DNA of 16,674 nucleotides from Oscillospiraceae bacterium. GTDB taxonomy: Bacteria > Bacillota > Clostridia > Oscillospirales > Oscillospiraceae. The notes under the pieces are model-generated. The model ran no database searches, was not told where the DNA came from, and saw nothing but the letters and a program-made list of their open reading frames with translations. Below, piece by piece: positions 1 to 7,788 of the stretch (position 1 is the stretch's first letter; each line of letters opens with the position of its first letter). The DNA is taken from assembly GCA_020025615.1 (NCBI GenBank), contig JAHHRT010000024.1, forward strand, positions 1-16,674. Reading direction: 5' to 3'. The translations under genes were made by a program, and so were the position numbers.

Positions 1-25
1 AAGCAGCACCCACTGGGTGCTGCTT
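1..25 (-). terminator. Hairpin downstream of the lipoprotein operon
   Basis: Perfect 11-bp stem (1-11 paired with 15-25) around a 3-nt loop. It lies 22 bp beyond the stop codon of the minus-strand lipoprotein gene. The T-tract that would follow on the minus strand lies outside the window, so its terminator role is inferred from the stem and position. It could also serve a convergent gene to the left. Confidence 0.6.
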
Positions 26-46
26 ACGATGTAGATTTTGAATCTG

Positions 47-874
47 TCAGGACTCCGGGGCTGCGGCGGTAAAAAAGCCGATTTCGCTGGAGAGATTGTG
101 CAGGCCCCACTGGCTTAGCGTCTGGGGCTTGGGATCGGCAGTGCGGCTGGGCCACCAGCTGAGGAAGTGCTTGGGAAGCTGAGAAACAGGGGCTTCCGGG
201 GTGTAGAGCCGGAACTCGCTGCCGCCTTCCAGTCCGTATGGTGTGGAAGAAATGTAGAGAACTTCGTCCTCAATGGCTTGCTCGCCCTCCGGCTGCTGAC
301 TTCTCAGCTCCGCCAAAGTCAGGGTGTAGGTGTAGTCATTGAGCTTGTTGAGGATTTGGAACCGTCCCTGGAAATCGCAGTAACGGACGGTGCCGTTGGG
401 ATGGTCCTCTCCCACCTCGCCCAGGTTGGCATCTCGGAAGGTGCCGGAAAAACTGCCGTCTATGTTGAGGTTCAGGGTGGTAGACCAGGCACCAGCACCA
501 CTGCTGAAGGTCATCTCCAGCCGCTGAGGAAGGACCAGCACTTCCGGCGCCTCGGTGGGGATGGTGGTGATCTGTGGATTATGCCAGACCAGCTCTACCG
601 ACTGAACATCGGTAAGCTGCATGGGCGATGTTTCCATTAGCTCCCCCAGGTATGCAATTTTGACAACGTCTCCCACTTCGAGAGAGGAATTCACCTCGGT
701 GCAGACCTGGATTCGGTCGGCACGGGTGCGCTCTGCGCTGCCTTTCGTGGGGAGAACCAAAATAGAATTTTCGTGGACTTCCACCACGGTGGCGGTGAGA
801 ATGTTGCTTTCTGGGTTTTTGCCGCAGCCGGTAAGGGTCAGACAGAGTGCCAGTAAAATGACAAGCTTTTTCAT
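47..874 (-). CDS. Predicted lipoprotein, OB-fold-like N-terminal domain plus unknown C-terminal domain
   Basis: A 275-residue predicted lipoprotein. The N-terminus is a short Lys-Lys start, a hydrophobic run and a lipobox LTGC with the lipidated Cys at residue 17, so the protein should be anchored outside the membrane. Residues about 25-90 (ending VGDVVKIAYLGELMETSP) resemble the small beta-barrel seen in clostridial DUF3221/YobA-like lipoproteins. This is recalled from family patterns, not searched. The rest has a beta-rich stretch with a SSGAGAWSTTLNLN segment that I associate with uncharacterised clostridial secreted proteins. The ATG at 874 is chosen over an upstream in-frame start at 919 because it begins the signal peptide and has AAGGAG 8 nt upstream. 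It is the last gene of a three-gene operon, 14 bp after the hydrolase stop. Function unknown. Confidence 0.85.
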   Translation of the reverse strand: MKKLVILLALCLTLTGCGKNPESNILTATVVEVHENSILVLPTKGSAERTRADRIQVCTEVNSSLEVGDVVKIAYLGELMETSPMQLTDVQSVELVWHNPQITTIPTEAPEVLVLPQRLEMTFSSGAGAWSTTLNLNIDGSFSGTFRDANLGEVGEDHPNGTVRYCDFQGRFQILNKLNDYTYTLTLAELRSQQPEGEQAIEDEVLYISSTPYGLEGGSEFRLYTPEAPVSQLPKHFLSWWPSRTADPKPQTLSQWGLHNLSSEIGFFTAAAPES

Positions 875-888
875 GACGTAGGATCTCC

Positions 889-1449
889 TTAGTTCATGTG
901 GGTGCCCAGATAGGCACACAGGGCTTCCGCCAGCTGACGGTGGCCCGCCTCGGACAGATGAATACCGTCAAAGGCCAGGGGAAGGTCAGGCAGCGGGAAA
1001 TATCGGATTTTCTGCCGATGGGCGATGTTTTGGTAGAGCGGAAGCAGGGCGGCAATCGGTTGTGCTGCATCCCGCGGCCGGGCAGGGGGCGGGGAGAGAA
1101 GCAGCAGGGAGAGGGCCGGGAATTGAGCCTTGCAGTGAGAAATCATGGCTTCCATGCCCTGGGCGATGACATCGGGGGACTGCCCCCGGAGGGCATCATT
1201 GGTGCCCAAGAGGATAATGAGAAGGTCAGGTGCAGTTTCTCGGATCATGCCATCCAGGGAATTCAGCGCCCGGACACTTCTGGGAATGGTGCGCCCGTTT
1301 CCCCCCAGGTTGATCACCTGCCAGCCTGTCTTCCGGGAAAGCAAGTCACACCAGCGGGCATCGGCTTCATAGCGATCCCCCAGAAAGCCCCGAGGGTCGA
1401 AGCCGTAGGTATTGGAATCCCCATAGCAGAGGACAGTGGGCTGGGTCAT
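889..1449 (-). CDS. SGNH/GDSL-family hydrolase (esterase/lipase type)
   Basis: 186 residues, the usual size of a single-domain SGNH hydrolase, with no signal peptide, so probably cytoplasmic. Block I is GDSNTYG with the nucleophile Ser12. A Gly-rich block II (NLGGNGRT) follows. Block III is GTND near residue 82-85. Block V is DGIHLSEAGH with the catalytic pair Asp161 and His164. The family hydrolyses carboxyl esters, for example acetyl groups on sugars or acyl and aryl esters. The substrate cannot be told from the sequence. The ATG overlaps the stop of the upstream metallopeptidase gene (ATGA, 1446-1449), which indicates translational coupling. The TAA stop runs into the ribosome binding site of the downstream lipoprotein gene. 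Confidence 0.9.
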   Translation of the reverse strand: MTQPTVLCYGDSNTYGFDPRGFLGDRYEADARWCDLLSRKTGWQVINLGGNGRTIPRSVRALNSLDGMIRETAPDLLIILLGTNDALRGQSPDVIAQGMEAMISHCKAQFPALSLLLLSPPPARPRDAAQPIAALLPLYQNIAHRQKIRYFPLPDLPLAFDGIHLSEAGHRQLAEALCAYLGTHMN

Positions 1450-2006
1450 GATTTTTTCGGCGTGGTGCCGCTTTCAATGAGGGCGGCGCCGTTGTCCTTG
1501 AGCCACTGCAGAGAGGTTCGGTAGTTCGGGAGCACCCGCTCCACCTGCGCCCAGAACCGGGGGGAGTGGTTCATTTCCAGCCGGTGGCACAGCTCGTGGA
1601 CCACCACGTAGTCCAGAACCTCCGGGGGTGTCAGCATCAGCAGTACATTGAAGTTCAGGTTCCCGGCACTGGAGCAGCTGCCCCAGCGGGTGCGCTGATT
1701 GCGGATGGTGATTTTTCCATAGGTCACGCCCACCTTGGGGGCGTAATAGGCGACCCGGTCGGGAATGTGGACCAGGGCCCGGCGGGCCAGGGCTTCCAGC
1801 TGCTCCATGGTGAGTTTGGGAAGCTGGGGACGGCTGTAGATTTTTTGCAGGTTCTTCTGAATCCAGTCCCCCTTGCTTTCTACAAAGCGGCGGATTTCAT
1901 CGGTAGACATCCGCCGGGGGGCATGGGCGATTACCTGTCCTTGGGGCGTGATTTGCAGTCCCAGGGTCTTTCGGTCGCTGCGGATGATTTGAAAAGAAAG
2001 ATCCAT
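1446..2006 (-). CDS. YgjP-like (DUF45/M48-type) zinc metallopeptidase domain protein
   Basis: 186 residues. The zinc site HELCH is at residues 137-141, a third ligand is likely His147 in NHSPRFW, and the family-typical RTRWGSCS is at about 106-112. These are hallmarks of the YgjP/DUF45 metal-dependent hydrolases, which often sit beside restriction or repair genes but also occur alone. The in vivo substrate is unknown for the family. The frame is open up to 2111, but ATG 2006 is preferred: it has GGAGG 8 nt upstream and begins the conserved N-terminal sequence, while the earlier ATG at 2021 lies inside that ribosome binding site. First gene of the operon with the GDSL hydrolase and the lipoprotein. 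Confidence 0.9.
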   Translation of the reverse strand: MDLSFQIIRSDRKTLGLQITPQGQVIAHAPRRMSTDEIRRFVESKGDWIQKNLQKIYSRPQLPKLTMEQLEALARRALVHIPDRVAYYAPKVGVTYGKITIRNQRTRWGSCSSAGNLNFNVLLMLTPPEVLDYVVVHELCHRLEMNHSPRFWAQVERVLPNYRTSLQWLKDNGAALIESGTTPKKS

Positions 2007-2054
2007 GTGACATACCTCCATGGAGCGTGCAGCACGCAAGTCGAATATGAAGCA

Positions 2055-2083
2055 ATCATAGCACATAGAGGGGAATAATGCAA
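2055..2083 (-). promoter_or_regulatory. σA promoter of the metallopeptidase-hydrolase-lipoprotein operon
   Basis: On the minus strand, TTGCAT (2083-2078), a 17-bp spacer and TATGAT (2060-2055), with a TG two bases before the -10. The start codon is about 45 bp downstream. The leader carries a short perfect palindrome, GCGTGC-A-GCACGC, at 2025-2037, just upstream of the ribosome binding site. Confidence 0.75.
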
Positions 2084-2148
2084 GATTCCGGGGATTTTGC
2101 GCCAAATCCAAATTTCTAAAAAATTGTGCTCCGATTTATGCAGATTTA

Positions 2149-2175
2149 TGGTATACTGTCCCAGAGTATGGGACA
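2149..2175 (+). promoter_or_regulatory. Extended -10 promoter with overlapping operator-like palindrome, fucosidase gene
   Basis: TGG followed by TATACT (2152-2157) forms an extended -10. No good -35 is seen at the right distance. A perfect 7-bp inverted repeat, TGTCCCA-N5-TGGGACA (2157-2175), starts at the last base of the -10 and covers the expected transcription start, the usual place for a repressor site. The -10 and palindrome are seen directly; the operator role is inferred. Confidence 0.6.
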
Positions 2176-2200
2176 AGTGTCCGAGAGAGGAAATGATAAG

Positions 2201-3232
2201 ATGAAGAAAGAAGCACAGTGGTTTGCGGATGCCGGGTATGGCATGATGGCGCACTGGGGACTCTATTCCCTGCTGGCAGGAGAGTATCGAGGCAGACGGG
2301 TGAAAAACTATGCCGAGTGGATCCAGAGCTGTATGGCAATCCCCAATCAGGAATATGAGGCGCTGGCAGGGGTGTTCAATCCCCTTTACTTTAACGCCGA
2401 TGAATGGATTCGGCTGGCCCGGGATGCGGGAATGAAGTACTTTGTGTTTACGGCAAAGCACCACGACGGATTTGCTATGTTTCACAGTCAGGCGGACGCC
2501 TTCAACGTGGTGGACGCCACGCCCTTTGGGCGGGATGTGGTGGCGGAGCTGGGAGAGGCCTGCTACAAGTACGGTGTGAAAATGGGCCTCTACTACAGCC
2601 AGGAGCTGGACTGGCACCATCCTCACGGCGGCGGCTATGACCGGGAGGGAGGCTGCGCCGGGGTATCCTGGGACAACAGCTGGGACTACCCGGACCGGGC
2701 AAACAAGGACTTTTCCATTTGCTTCCAGGAGAAAATCAAGCCCCAGGTGACAGAGCTTCTAAAGAACTATGGGGACCTGTGCCTTATCTGGTTCGATGTG
2801 CCCCACACCATCACCCGGGACCAGAGCCTGGAACTGAGCCGTCTGGTCAAGCAGTATCAGCCGGAGTGCCTGATTAACTCCCGCATCGGTCACGGCGCCT
2901 GTGACTACGTCTCTTTGGAGGATAACGAATATCCCCAGGACCGAAAGACCTTGGAGGACGGCGGGGATCCCTACAACCGAGATGGCAGGGGAGAGACGGT
3001 CTGCCAGCTCTATGAGACCCCCGGCACCATGAATTCCTCCTGGGGCTTTCAGTACTTTGACCAGAACTGGATCACCCCGGAGAAAATCGTCAGCCGCCGG
3101 GAGCACCTGAACAGCATGGGTGTCAACTACCTTCTGAACGTAGGGCCGGACGGACTGGGACGGATTCCGTCCTTTAGTGTGGATGCCCTTCGACAGGCCG
3201 AGGCCCTGTATCGGCAGAAGCACCAGGACTGA
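2201..3232 (+). CDS. Alpha-L-fucosidase, GH29, catalytic domain only
   Basis: 343 residues with no signal peptide, so predicted cytoplasmic. GH29 landmarks in order: GMMAHWGLYS (14-23), the active-site FTAKHHDGF (83-91), YYSQ.LDWHHP around 131-141, the nucleophile region LIWFDVP with Asp199, ETPGTMNSSWGF in the C-terminal third, and YLLNVGPDGLGRIP near the end. GH29 enzymes release alpha-linked L-fucose with retention. Most are about 400-500 residues with a C-terminal beta-sandwich. This one stops about 30 residues after the barrel-closing NVGPDG motif, so it is catalytic barrel only. ATG 2201 is preferred over upstream in-frame starts because it has an AGAGG-type ribosome binding site and starts at the conserved domain. 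An ABC importer follows 134 bp downstream with its own promoter. Confidence 0.9.
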   Translation: MKKEAQWFADAGYGMMAHWGLYSLLAGEYRGRRVKNYAEWIQSCMAIPNQEYEALAGVFNPLYFNADEWIRLARDAGMKYFVFTAKHHDGFAMFHSQADAFNVVDATPFGRDVVAELGEACYKYGVKMGLYYSQELDWHHPHGGGYDREGGCAGVSWDNSWDYPDRANKDFSICFQEKIKPQVTELLKNYGDLCLIWFDVPHTITRDQSLELSRLVKQYQPECLINSRIGHGACDYVSLEDNEYPQDRKTLEDGGDPYNRDGRGETVCQLYETPGTMNSSWGFQYFDQNWITPEKIVSRREHLNSMGVNYLLNVGPDGLGRIPSFSVDALRQAEALYRQKHQD

Positions 3233-3305
3233 TTTTGCATACGGATAATTCCCGGAAATTGGACGATAAATAGGGAATTTTCAAATTTCCATCCCCCAGG
3301 GGGGC

Positions 3306-3334
3306 TTCCGCTGAGCCGGAAAAACGGGTATAAT
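3306..3334 (+). promoter_or_regulatory. Probable promoter of the ABC importer operon
   Basis: A perfect TATAAT at 3329-3334, 17 bp after a weak -35 candidate TTCCGC (3306-3311). The binding-protein ATG at 3367 is preceded by GAGGAGG. Short inverted repeats lie around it (CCCCC-A-GGGGG just upstream; TTCCG-N6-CGGAA across the -35/spacer), which could be regulatory or a weak terminator for the fucosidase gene. Confidence 0.6.
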
Positions 3335-3366
3335 CAACCCCAGAAAAGCTTAGAGGAGGAATTCTG

Positions 3367-5007
3367 ATGGAATTCAAGAAAGTCACAGCAGCGCTGCTGT
3401 CCGCAGCCGTGCTCCTGGGCCTTGCAGGATGCGGCGCCCCCAAGGAGCAGAATCAGGAGCTTGCGACAGTACAGCAGGAGACACAGAAGCAGGAGCCTGA
3501 GGTTAGAGGCGTAACGGCCTATGTGGGCACCAGCATCTTTGAGGACAGCCTGGACCCCATCAAGGGCGGCATGAGCCACGGCTTTCCTTTCATCAACAAT
3601 GCACTGCTCCGGGTGAACCCGGATTCCAAATATGTGGGCGACCTGGCAACGGATTGGGCTGTCAGTGAGGATGCGCGCACCTATACCTACACCCTGCGCC
3701 AGGACGTCAAGTTCAGCGACGGCAGTGATTTCACTGCCGAGGATGTGGTTTTCACCTATGAGCAGGTTATGGAGAATCCTGCAAACAACGAGAATGTAGA
3801 CCTGAGCAGACTGGAAAGCGTCACGGCAAAGGATGACTACACCGTTGAATTCCAGCTGAAGGAGCCCTACTCTCCCTTCCTGGATACCACGGCCCAGTTA
3901 CAGATTGTTCCCAGCGACAGCTATGACAGCGGGAAATTCGACACCATGCCCATCGGTACCGGCGCATGGAAGATGGTCCAGTATGACCACAATCAGCAGA
4001 TGATTCTGGCCGCCAACGAAAATTGTTACTACGGCGTACCCAAGCTCCCCCAGGTCACGCTGGTTTACATGGATGCGGATGCGGCCTTTGCCGCTGCCAA
4101 GTCCGGTCAGCTGGATGTGGTTATGGTGGGCACCAGCTACGCAGATGAGCAGATTCCCGGCATGACCCTGATTCCCTTTGAGACCATGGATGTGCGCCAG
4201 ATCAGCCTGACGGTTCAGCCCAAGCACACCGTTACCACCGAGGACGGCAAGCAGATTACCGTGGGCAGCGATGTTACCAGTGACCCCGCTGTCCGGGAAG
4301 CGCTCTCCATCGGCATCGACCGCCAGAAGATCATCGACAACGCCTTCAACGGCATCGGTCGTCCGGCTGTGAACTTCACCGACAATCTGGTGTGGGCCAG
4401 CACCGAAGAGTACCCTGACGGTCAGGTGGACAAGGCCAAGGAGCTGCTGGAAAACGCCGGCTGGGTGGATACCGACAACGACGGCATCCGGGAAAAGGGC
4501 GATATTCGGTGCAGCTATGAGGTCTACTCCGCTGGCGGTGACCAGGACCGTTATCAGCTGGCATCCGCTCTGGCAGAAAATGCCAAGGAGCTGGGCATTG
4601 AAATCATTGTAAAGAGTGCCTCCTGGGATGAAGTAACCAGCCTGGAATACAGCGCCGGTGTTGTTTGGGGCTGGGGACAGTACAGTCCCACGGTTTTGCG
4701 GTCTCTCTTCTCTGAGAAGCTGTTTATGAAGGGTATGTTTGACAACGTGGTGGGCTATGCCAATGCCGAAGTAGAAGCGCAGATCGACAAGGCCCTGGCA
4801 GCAAGCAGCCAGGAGGAGGCAACCGAGGCCTGGAAGCAGGTTCAGAAGCTGGCAGATGCAGATTATCCCTATCTGTACCTTGTGAATATCGAGCACTGCT
4901 ACTTTGTCAACGACAACCTGGATATGTCCCCGGAAACCCAGGTGCCCCATCCCCATGGTCATGGCACGCCTGTAATCTGCAATATGAATGATTGGAATTG
5001 GAAATAA
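3367..5007 (+). CDS. ABC importer substrate-binding lipoprotein, family 5 (Opp/Dpp/Nik class)
   Basis: 546 residues. Signal peptide and lipobox LAGC with lipidated Cys22, so tethered outside the membrane to deliver ligand to the permeases. The body follows the SBP_bac_5 plan: early LDPIKGG, TDWAVSEDARTYTYTLR.DVKFSDGS.FTAEDVVF (about 95-135), a PIGTGAW segment, REALSIGIDRQKI, and a DTDNDGIREKG-type loop. The family binds peptides, nickel or metal chelates, or oligosaccharides. The C-terminus contains HPHGHG (528-533), unusual enough to leave metal or metallophore binding open. The fucosidase upstream suggests a sugar or glycopeptide instead. The stop TAA abuts the next ATG directly, so the genes are co-transcribed and coupled. 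ATG 3367 has a strong ribosome binding site. Confidence 0.92.
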   Translation: MEFKKVTAALLSAAVLLGLAGCGAPKEQNQELATVQQETQKQEPEVRGVTAYVGTSIFEDSLDPIKGGMSHGFPFINNALLRVNPDSKYVGDLATDWAVSEDARTYTYTLRQDVKFSDGSDFTAEDVVFTYEQVMENPANNENVDLSRLESVTAKDDYTVEFQLKEPYSPFLDTTAQLQIVPSDSYDSGKFDTMPIGTGAWKMVQYDHNQQMILAANENCYYGVPKLPQVTLVYMDADAAFAAAKSGQLDVVMVGTSYADEQIPGMTLIPFETMDVRQISLTVQPKHTVTTEDGKQITVGSDVTSDPAVREALSIGIDRQKIIDNAFNGIGRPAVNFTDNLVWASTEEYPDGQVDKAKELLENAGWVDTDNDGIREKGDIRCSYEVYSAGGDQDRYQLASALAENAKELGIEIIVKSASWDEVTSLEYSAGVVWGWGQYSPTVLRSLFSEKLFMKGMFDNVVGYANAEVEAQIDKALAASSQEEATEAWKQVQKLADADYPYLYLVNIEHCYFVNDNLDMSPETQVPHPHGHGTPVICNMNDWNWK

Positions 5008-5994
5008 ATGAGAATTGGGAAACAAATCCTAAGTGAAACCCTCCGAGGGGTGCTGTTGATCTTTGGTGTCAGCTTGATTGCCTTCCTGCTGATCACCAAA
5101 GCACCCATCGACCCCTTGGTGTCTTACATTGGAACAAATTCTACATTGACTCAGGAAACAAAAGACGAAATCATCGAGTATTGGGGTCTTAACGACCCCT
5201 TACCCGAACGTTTTGTGACCTGGGTCAATCATGCTGTCCACGGAGATTTGGGACAGTCGATCACCTATAAGCGCCCGGTCATCGATGTAATCCGGGAACG
5301 GATGGTATATTCCTTTGTGCTGATGCTGCTGGCCTGGGTGCTGTCCGGCATTTTGGGCTTTCTCATCGGCGTTGCCGCCGGTATGCGCCCCGGCGGTGTC
5401 TTTGACCGCATCACCAAGGTGTTCTGCCTGGTGCTGAAATCGGCCCCTACCTTCTGGCTGGGCCTGATTTTCCTGACGGTGTTTGCGGTGCAGCTGGGCT
5501 GGTTCCCCCTGGGCATGGCAGTGCCCATGGGCAAGCTTGCGGCGGATGTAACCATCTGGGACCGAATCTACCACCTGATTCTGCCGGTGCTCACCCTCAC
5601 TGTGGTGAACATCAGCGAGGTGGTGCTCTACACCCGGCAGAAGGTCACCGAAATCATGGGCAGCGACTTCATCCTCTATGCCCGGGCAAGAGGTGAGACC
5701 AGAGGCCAGCTGGTGCGGCGGCACGTTCTGAGAAATGTGGCACTGCCTGCCATTACCATCCACTTTGCAGCGTTCAGCGAGCTTTTCGGCGGTATGGCCC
5801 TGGCGGAAAATGTGTTCGCCTATCCCGGCATCGGCACCGCGACGACGGCAGCGGCAGTCAATGCGGACGTGCCTTTGCTGCTGGGCATTGCCCTGTTCAG
5901 CGCAATCTTTGTGTTTGTGGGCAATCTGCTCGCCAATATACTCTACGGGGTCTTTGACCCCAGAATCCAGGAGGCCGGATATGAACGAAAATAG
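5008..5994 (+). CDS. ABC importer permease, DppB/OppB/NikB type
   Basis: 328 residues, the typical length for the first permease of this class. An N-terminal membrane helix (about 10-30) is followed by an extracytoplasmic loop, then further helices at about 100-125, 137-165, 188-208, 250-270 and 288-312. The cytoplasmic EAA coupling motif is ARARGETRGQLVRRHVLRN (225-243), which contacts the ATPases. The C-terminal LLANILYGVFDPRI is characteristic. It starts at the base after the binding-protein stop and overlaps the next permease gene by 14 bp. The protein forms half of the membrane channel, but the sequence does not reveal the ligand. Confidence 0.93.
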   Translation: MRIGKQILSETLRGVLLIFGVSLIAFLLITKAPIDPLVSYIGTNSTLTQETKDEIIEYWGLNDPLPERFVTWVNHAVHGDLGQSITYKRPVIDVIRERMVYSFVLMLLAWVLSGILGFLIGVAAGMRPGGVFDRITKVFCLVLKSAPTFWLGLIFLTVFAVQLGWFPLGMAVPMGKLAADVTIWDRIYHLILPVLTLTVVNISEVVLYTRQKVTEIMGSDFILYARARGETRGQLVRRHVLRNVALPAITIHFAAFSELFGGMALAENVFAYPGIGTATTAAAVNADVPLLLGIALFSAIFVFVGNLLANILYGVFDPRIQEAGYERK

Positions 5995-6835
5995 AAGAAG
6001 CCTTCTGGAAGCCCGGGGTATTTCACGCCGGGCTTGGATCGCGTTTGTGATTGTCTGCGCCAGTATCTATCTGATTGGTGTATTCATTTGGGGCCTGCTG
6101 CTGAATCCTGAGACTTACGCAGTCCACTATGAAAATAAGTTCCTGGCTCCCAGCCTGGCCCATCCCTTCGGTACGGACTTCATGGGACGGGATATGTTCT
6201 ATCGCTCCATTAAGGGCCTGTCCACCAGTCTGGTGATCGGTGTGCTGGCAGCGATTGTCAGCTCCTTCATTGCCTTGTTCCTGGGCATTGTCTCTGCGGT
6301 GTTCGGCGGATGGGTGGATAAGCTGGTGAATCTTGCCATTGACCTGTGCATGGGCCTGCCCCATCTGGTGCTGCTGCTTCTCATCTCCTTTATGATGGGC
6401 AGAGGGGTTAAAGGCATTACCATTGCGGTGGCGGTCACCCACTGGCCCGCTCTCAGCCGAATTGTCCGGGCAGAGGTGCTCCAGATTCGCTCCTCTCAGT
6501 ATGTCCAGACTGCCTATCGTCTGGGCGTGTCCCCCTGGAAGGTGGCAGTGACCCACATGATTCCCCATGTGCTCCCGGCCTACTTCGTGGGCCTGATGCT
6601 GCTGTTCCCCCATGCCATCATGCATGAGGCGGCAGTGACCTTCCTGGGCTTCGGCCTGCCTGCGGAGATGCCCTCCATCGGTGTGATTCTCTCTGAGGCC
6701 ATGAAGCACATTGTCACAGGAAAGTGGTGGCTGGCGGTATTCCCCGGTCTGCTGCTCCTGGCGGCTCTGATGTTCTTTGATGCCATTGGGGAGAACCTGA
6801 AAAAGCTCTGGAATCCCAGCAGCGGCAACGAATAA
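5981..6835 (+). CDS. ABC importer permease, DppC/OppC/NikC type
   Basis: 284 residues. The N-terminal OppC-like segment has one helix (about 18-40), then the family signature HPFGTDFMGRDMFYRSIKG (60-80 region), followed by five predicted helices. The EAA motif is YRLGVSPWKVAVTHMIPHVLP. ATG 5981 is chosen over a much longer in-frame opening from 5735 because it has AGGAGG 6 nt upstream and the extra sequence is only the antisense-like out-of-frame reading of the previous permease. It pairs with the upstream permease to form the heterodimeric channel. The ATPase gene begins 11 bp after the stop. Confidence 0.93.
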   Translation: MNENRRSLLEARGISRRAWIAFVIVCASIYLIGVFIWGLLLNPETYAVHYENKFLAPSLAHPFGTDFMGRDMFYRSIKGLSTSLVIGVLAAIVSSFIALFLGIVSAVFGGWVDKLVNLAIDLCMGLPHLVLLLLISFMMGRGVKGITIAVAVTHWPALSRIVRAEVLQIRSSQYVQTAYRLGVSPWKVAVTHMIPHVLPAYFVGLMLLFPHAIMHEAAVTFLGFGLPAEMPSIGVILSEAMKHIVTGKWWLAVFPGLLLLAALMFFDAIGENLKKLWNPSSGNE

Positions 6836-6846
6836 GGGGGAGCACC

Positions 6847-7788
6847 ATGACAGAGAAAAGAGAAACCATTCTGGATGTGGAAGACCTGGTGGTCGCCTTT
6901 CGGATGTACGACAAGGGCTTCCGGAAAAAAGATTTGGAGGTCATTCACTCCCTGTCCCTGAAAGTGGGGAAGGGGGAGATTGTGGCAGTGGTGGGTTCCA
7001 GCGGCTCCGGCAAGAGCGTGCTGGCCCATGCGGCCCTGGGGCTGCTGCCCAAAAACGCCGTTACTTCCGGTCGAATCCGTTACAAGGGCCAGACCCTGGA
7101 CAATGCCAAACGCAAGCAGTGCCTGGGTCGGGAGATTGCCTATATTCCCCAGTCTGTGGATTATCTGGACCCCCTGATGAAGGTGGGCCCCCAGGTGATT
7201 GGTGTCCACGGCACCCGGGAGCGTCAGCGGGAGCTGTTCCAACAGTACCAGCTTCCCCAGGAGACGGAAAGCAAGTATCCCTTCCAGCTCTCCGGCGGCA
7301 TGGCCCGGCGGGTGCTCATCTCCTCTGCGGTGATGGGACAGCCGGAGTTGATTATTGCCGATGAGCCCACCCCGGGCCTGGATTTGGAAATGGCTACGGA
7401 GACTCTGAGCCATTTCCGAGAGCTGGCAGACCAGGGAGCGGCAGTACTGCTCATTACCCATGACATCGATCTTGCCTTCCATGTGGCGGATCGAATTGCG
7501 GTATTTTATGCGGGCACCATTGTAGAGGTGGCCCCCAAGGAAGACTTCCTGGCGGGAAAAGACGCACTGCGCCATCCCTACAGCAAGGCGTTCCTGGATG
7601 CCCTGCCTCAGAATGCATTTAGGCCCATTCCGGGCACCCAGCCCTACGCCGGGAACCTGCCCTCGGGCTGCCTGTTTGCGGACCGGTGCCCCTATCGGGA
7701 CGAAGCCTGCGCCGGGGAGATTCCCATGCGCACCATCAGAAACGGGGAGGTGAGATGCGTCCATGCAGCTGAAAGCGGAACATATTGA
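6847..7788 (+). CDS. ABC importer ATPase, DppD/OppD type
   Basis: 313 residues. Walker A is GSSGSGKS (50-57), the signature is LSGGMARRV, Walker B plus D-loop is LIIADEPTPGLD, and the switch His is in LLITHD. The C-terminal cysteine-bearing segment LPSGCLFADRCPYRDEAC is the oligopeptide/dipeptide ATPase C-terminal domain (oligo_HPY), absent from most other ABC ATPases. The protein hydrolyses ATP on the cytoplasmic face to drive import. The signature reads GGMARR rather than the commoner GGMRQR, a minor change. The ribosome binding site is GGGGGAG. The gene overlaps the second ATPase gene by 26 bp. Confidence 0.93.
   Translation: MTEKRETILDVEDLVVAFRMYDKGFRKKDLEVIHSLSLKVGKGEIVAVVGSSGSGKSVLAHAALGLLPKNAVTSGRIRYKGQTLDNAKRKQCLGREIAYIPQSVDYLDPLMKVGPQVIGVHGTRERQRELFQQYQLPQETESKYPFQLSGGMARRVLISSAVMGQPELIIADEPTPGLDLEMATETLSHFRELADQGAAVLLITHDIDLAFHVADRIAVFYAGTIVEVAPKEDFLAGKDALRHPYSKAFLDALPQNAFRPIPGTQPYAGNLPSGCLFADRCPYRDEACAGEIPMRTIRNGEVRCVHAAESGTY

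Noticed and set aside
1931..2626. Minus-strand open frame of 231 codons across the divergent promoters
   Set aside because: It runs antisense through the fucosidase gene and into the metallopeptidase leader. The fucosidase motifs on the plus strand are decisive.
3898..5025. Minus-strand open frame of 375 codons opposite the binding protein
   Set aside because: Shadow of the strongly supported substrate-binding protein gene.
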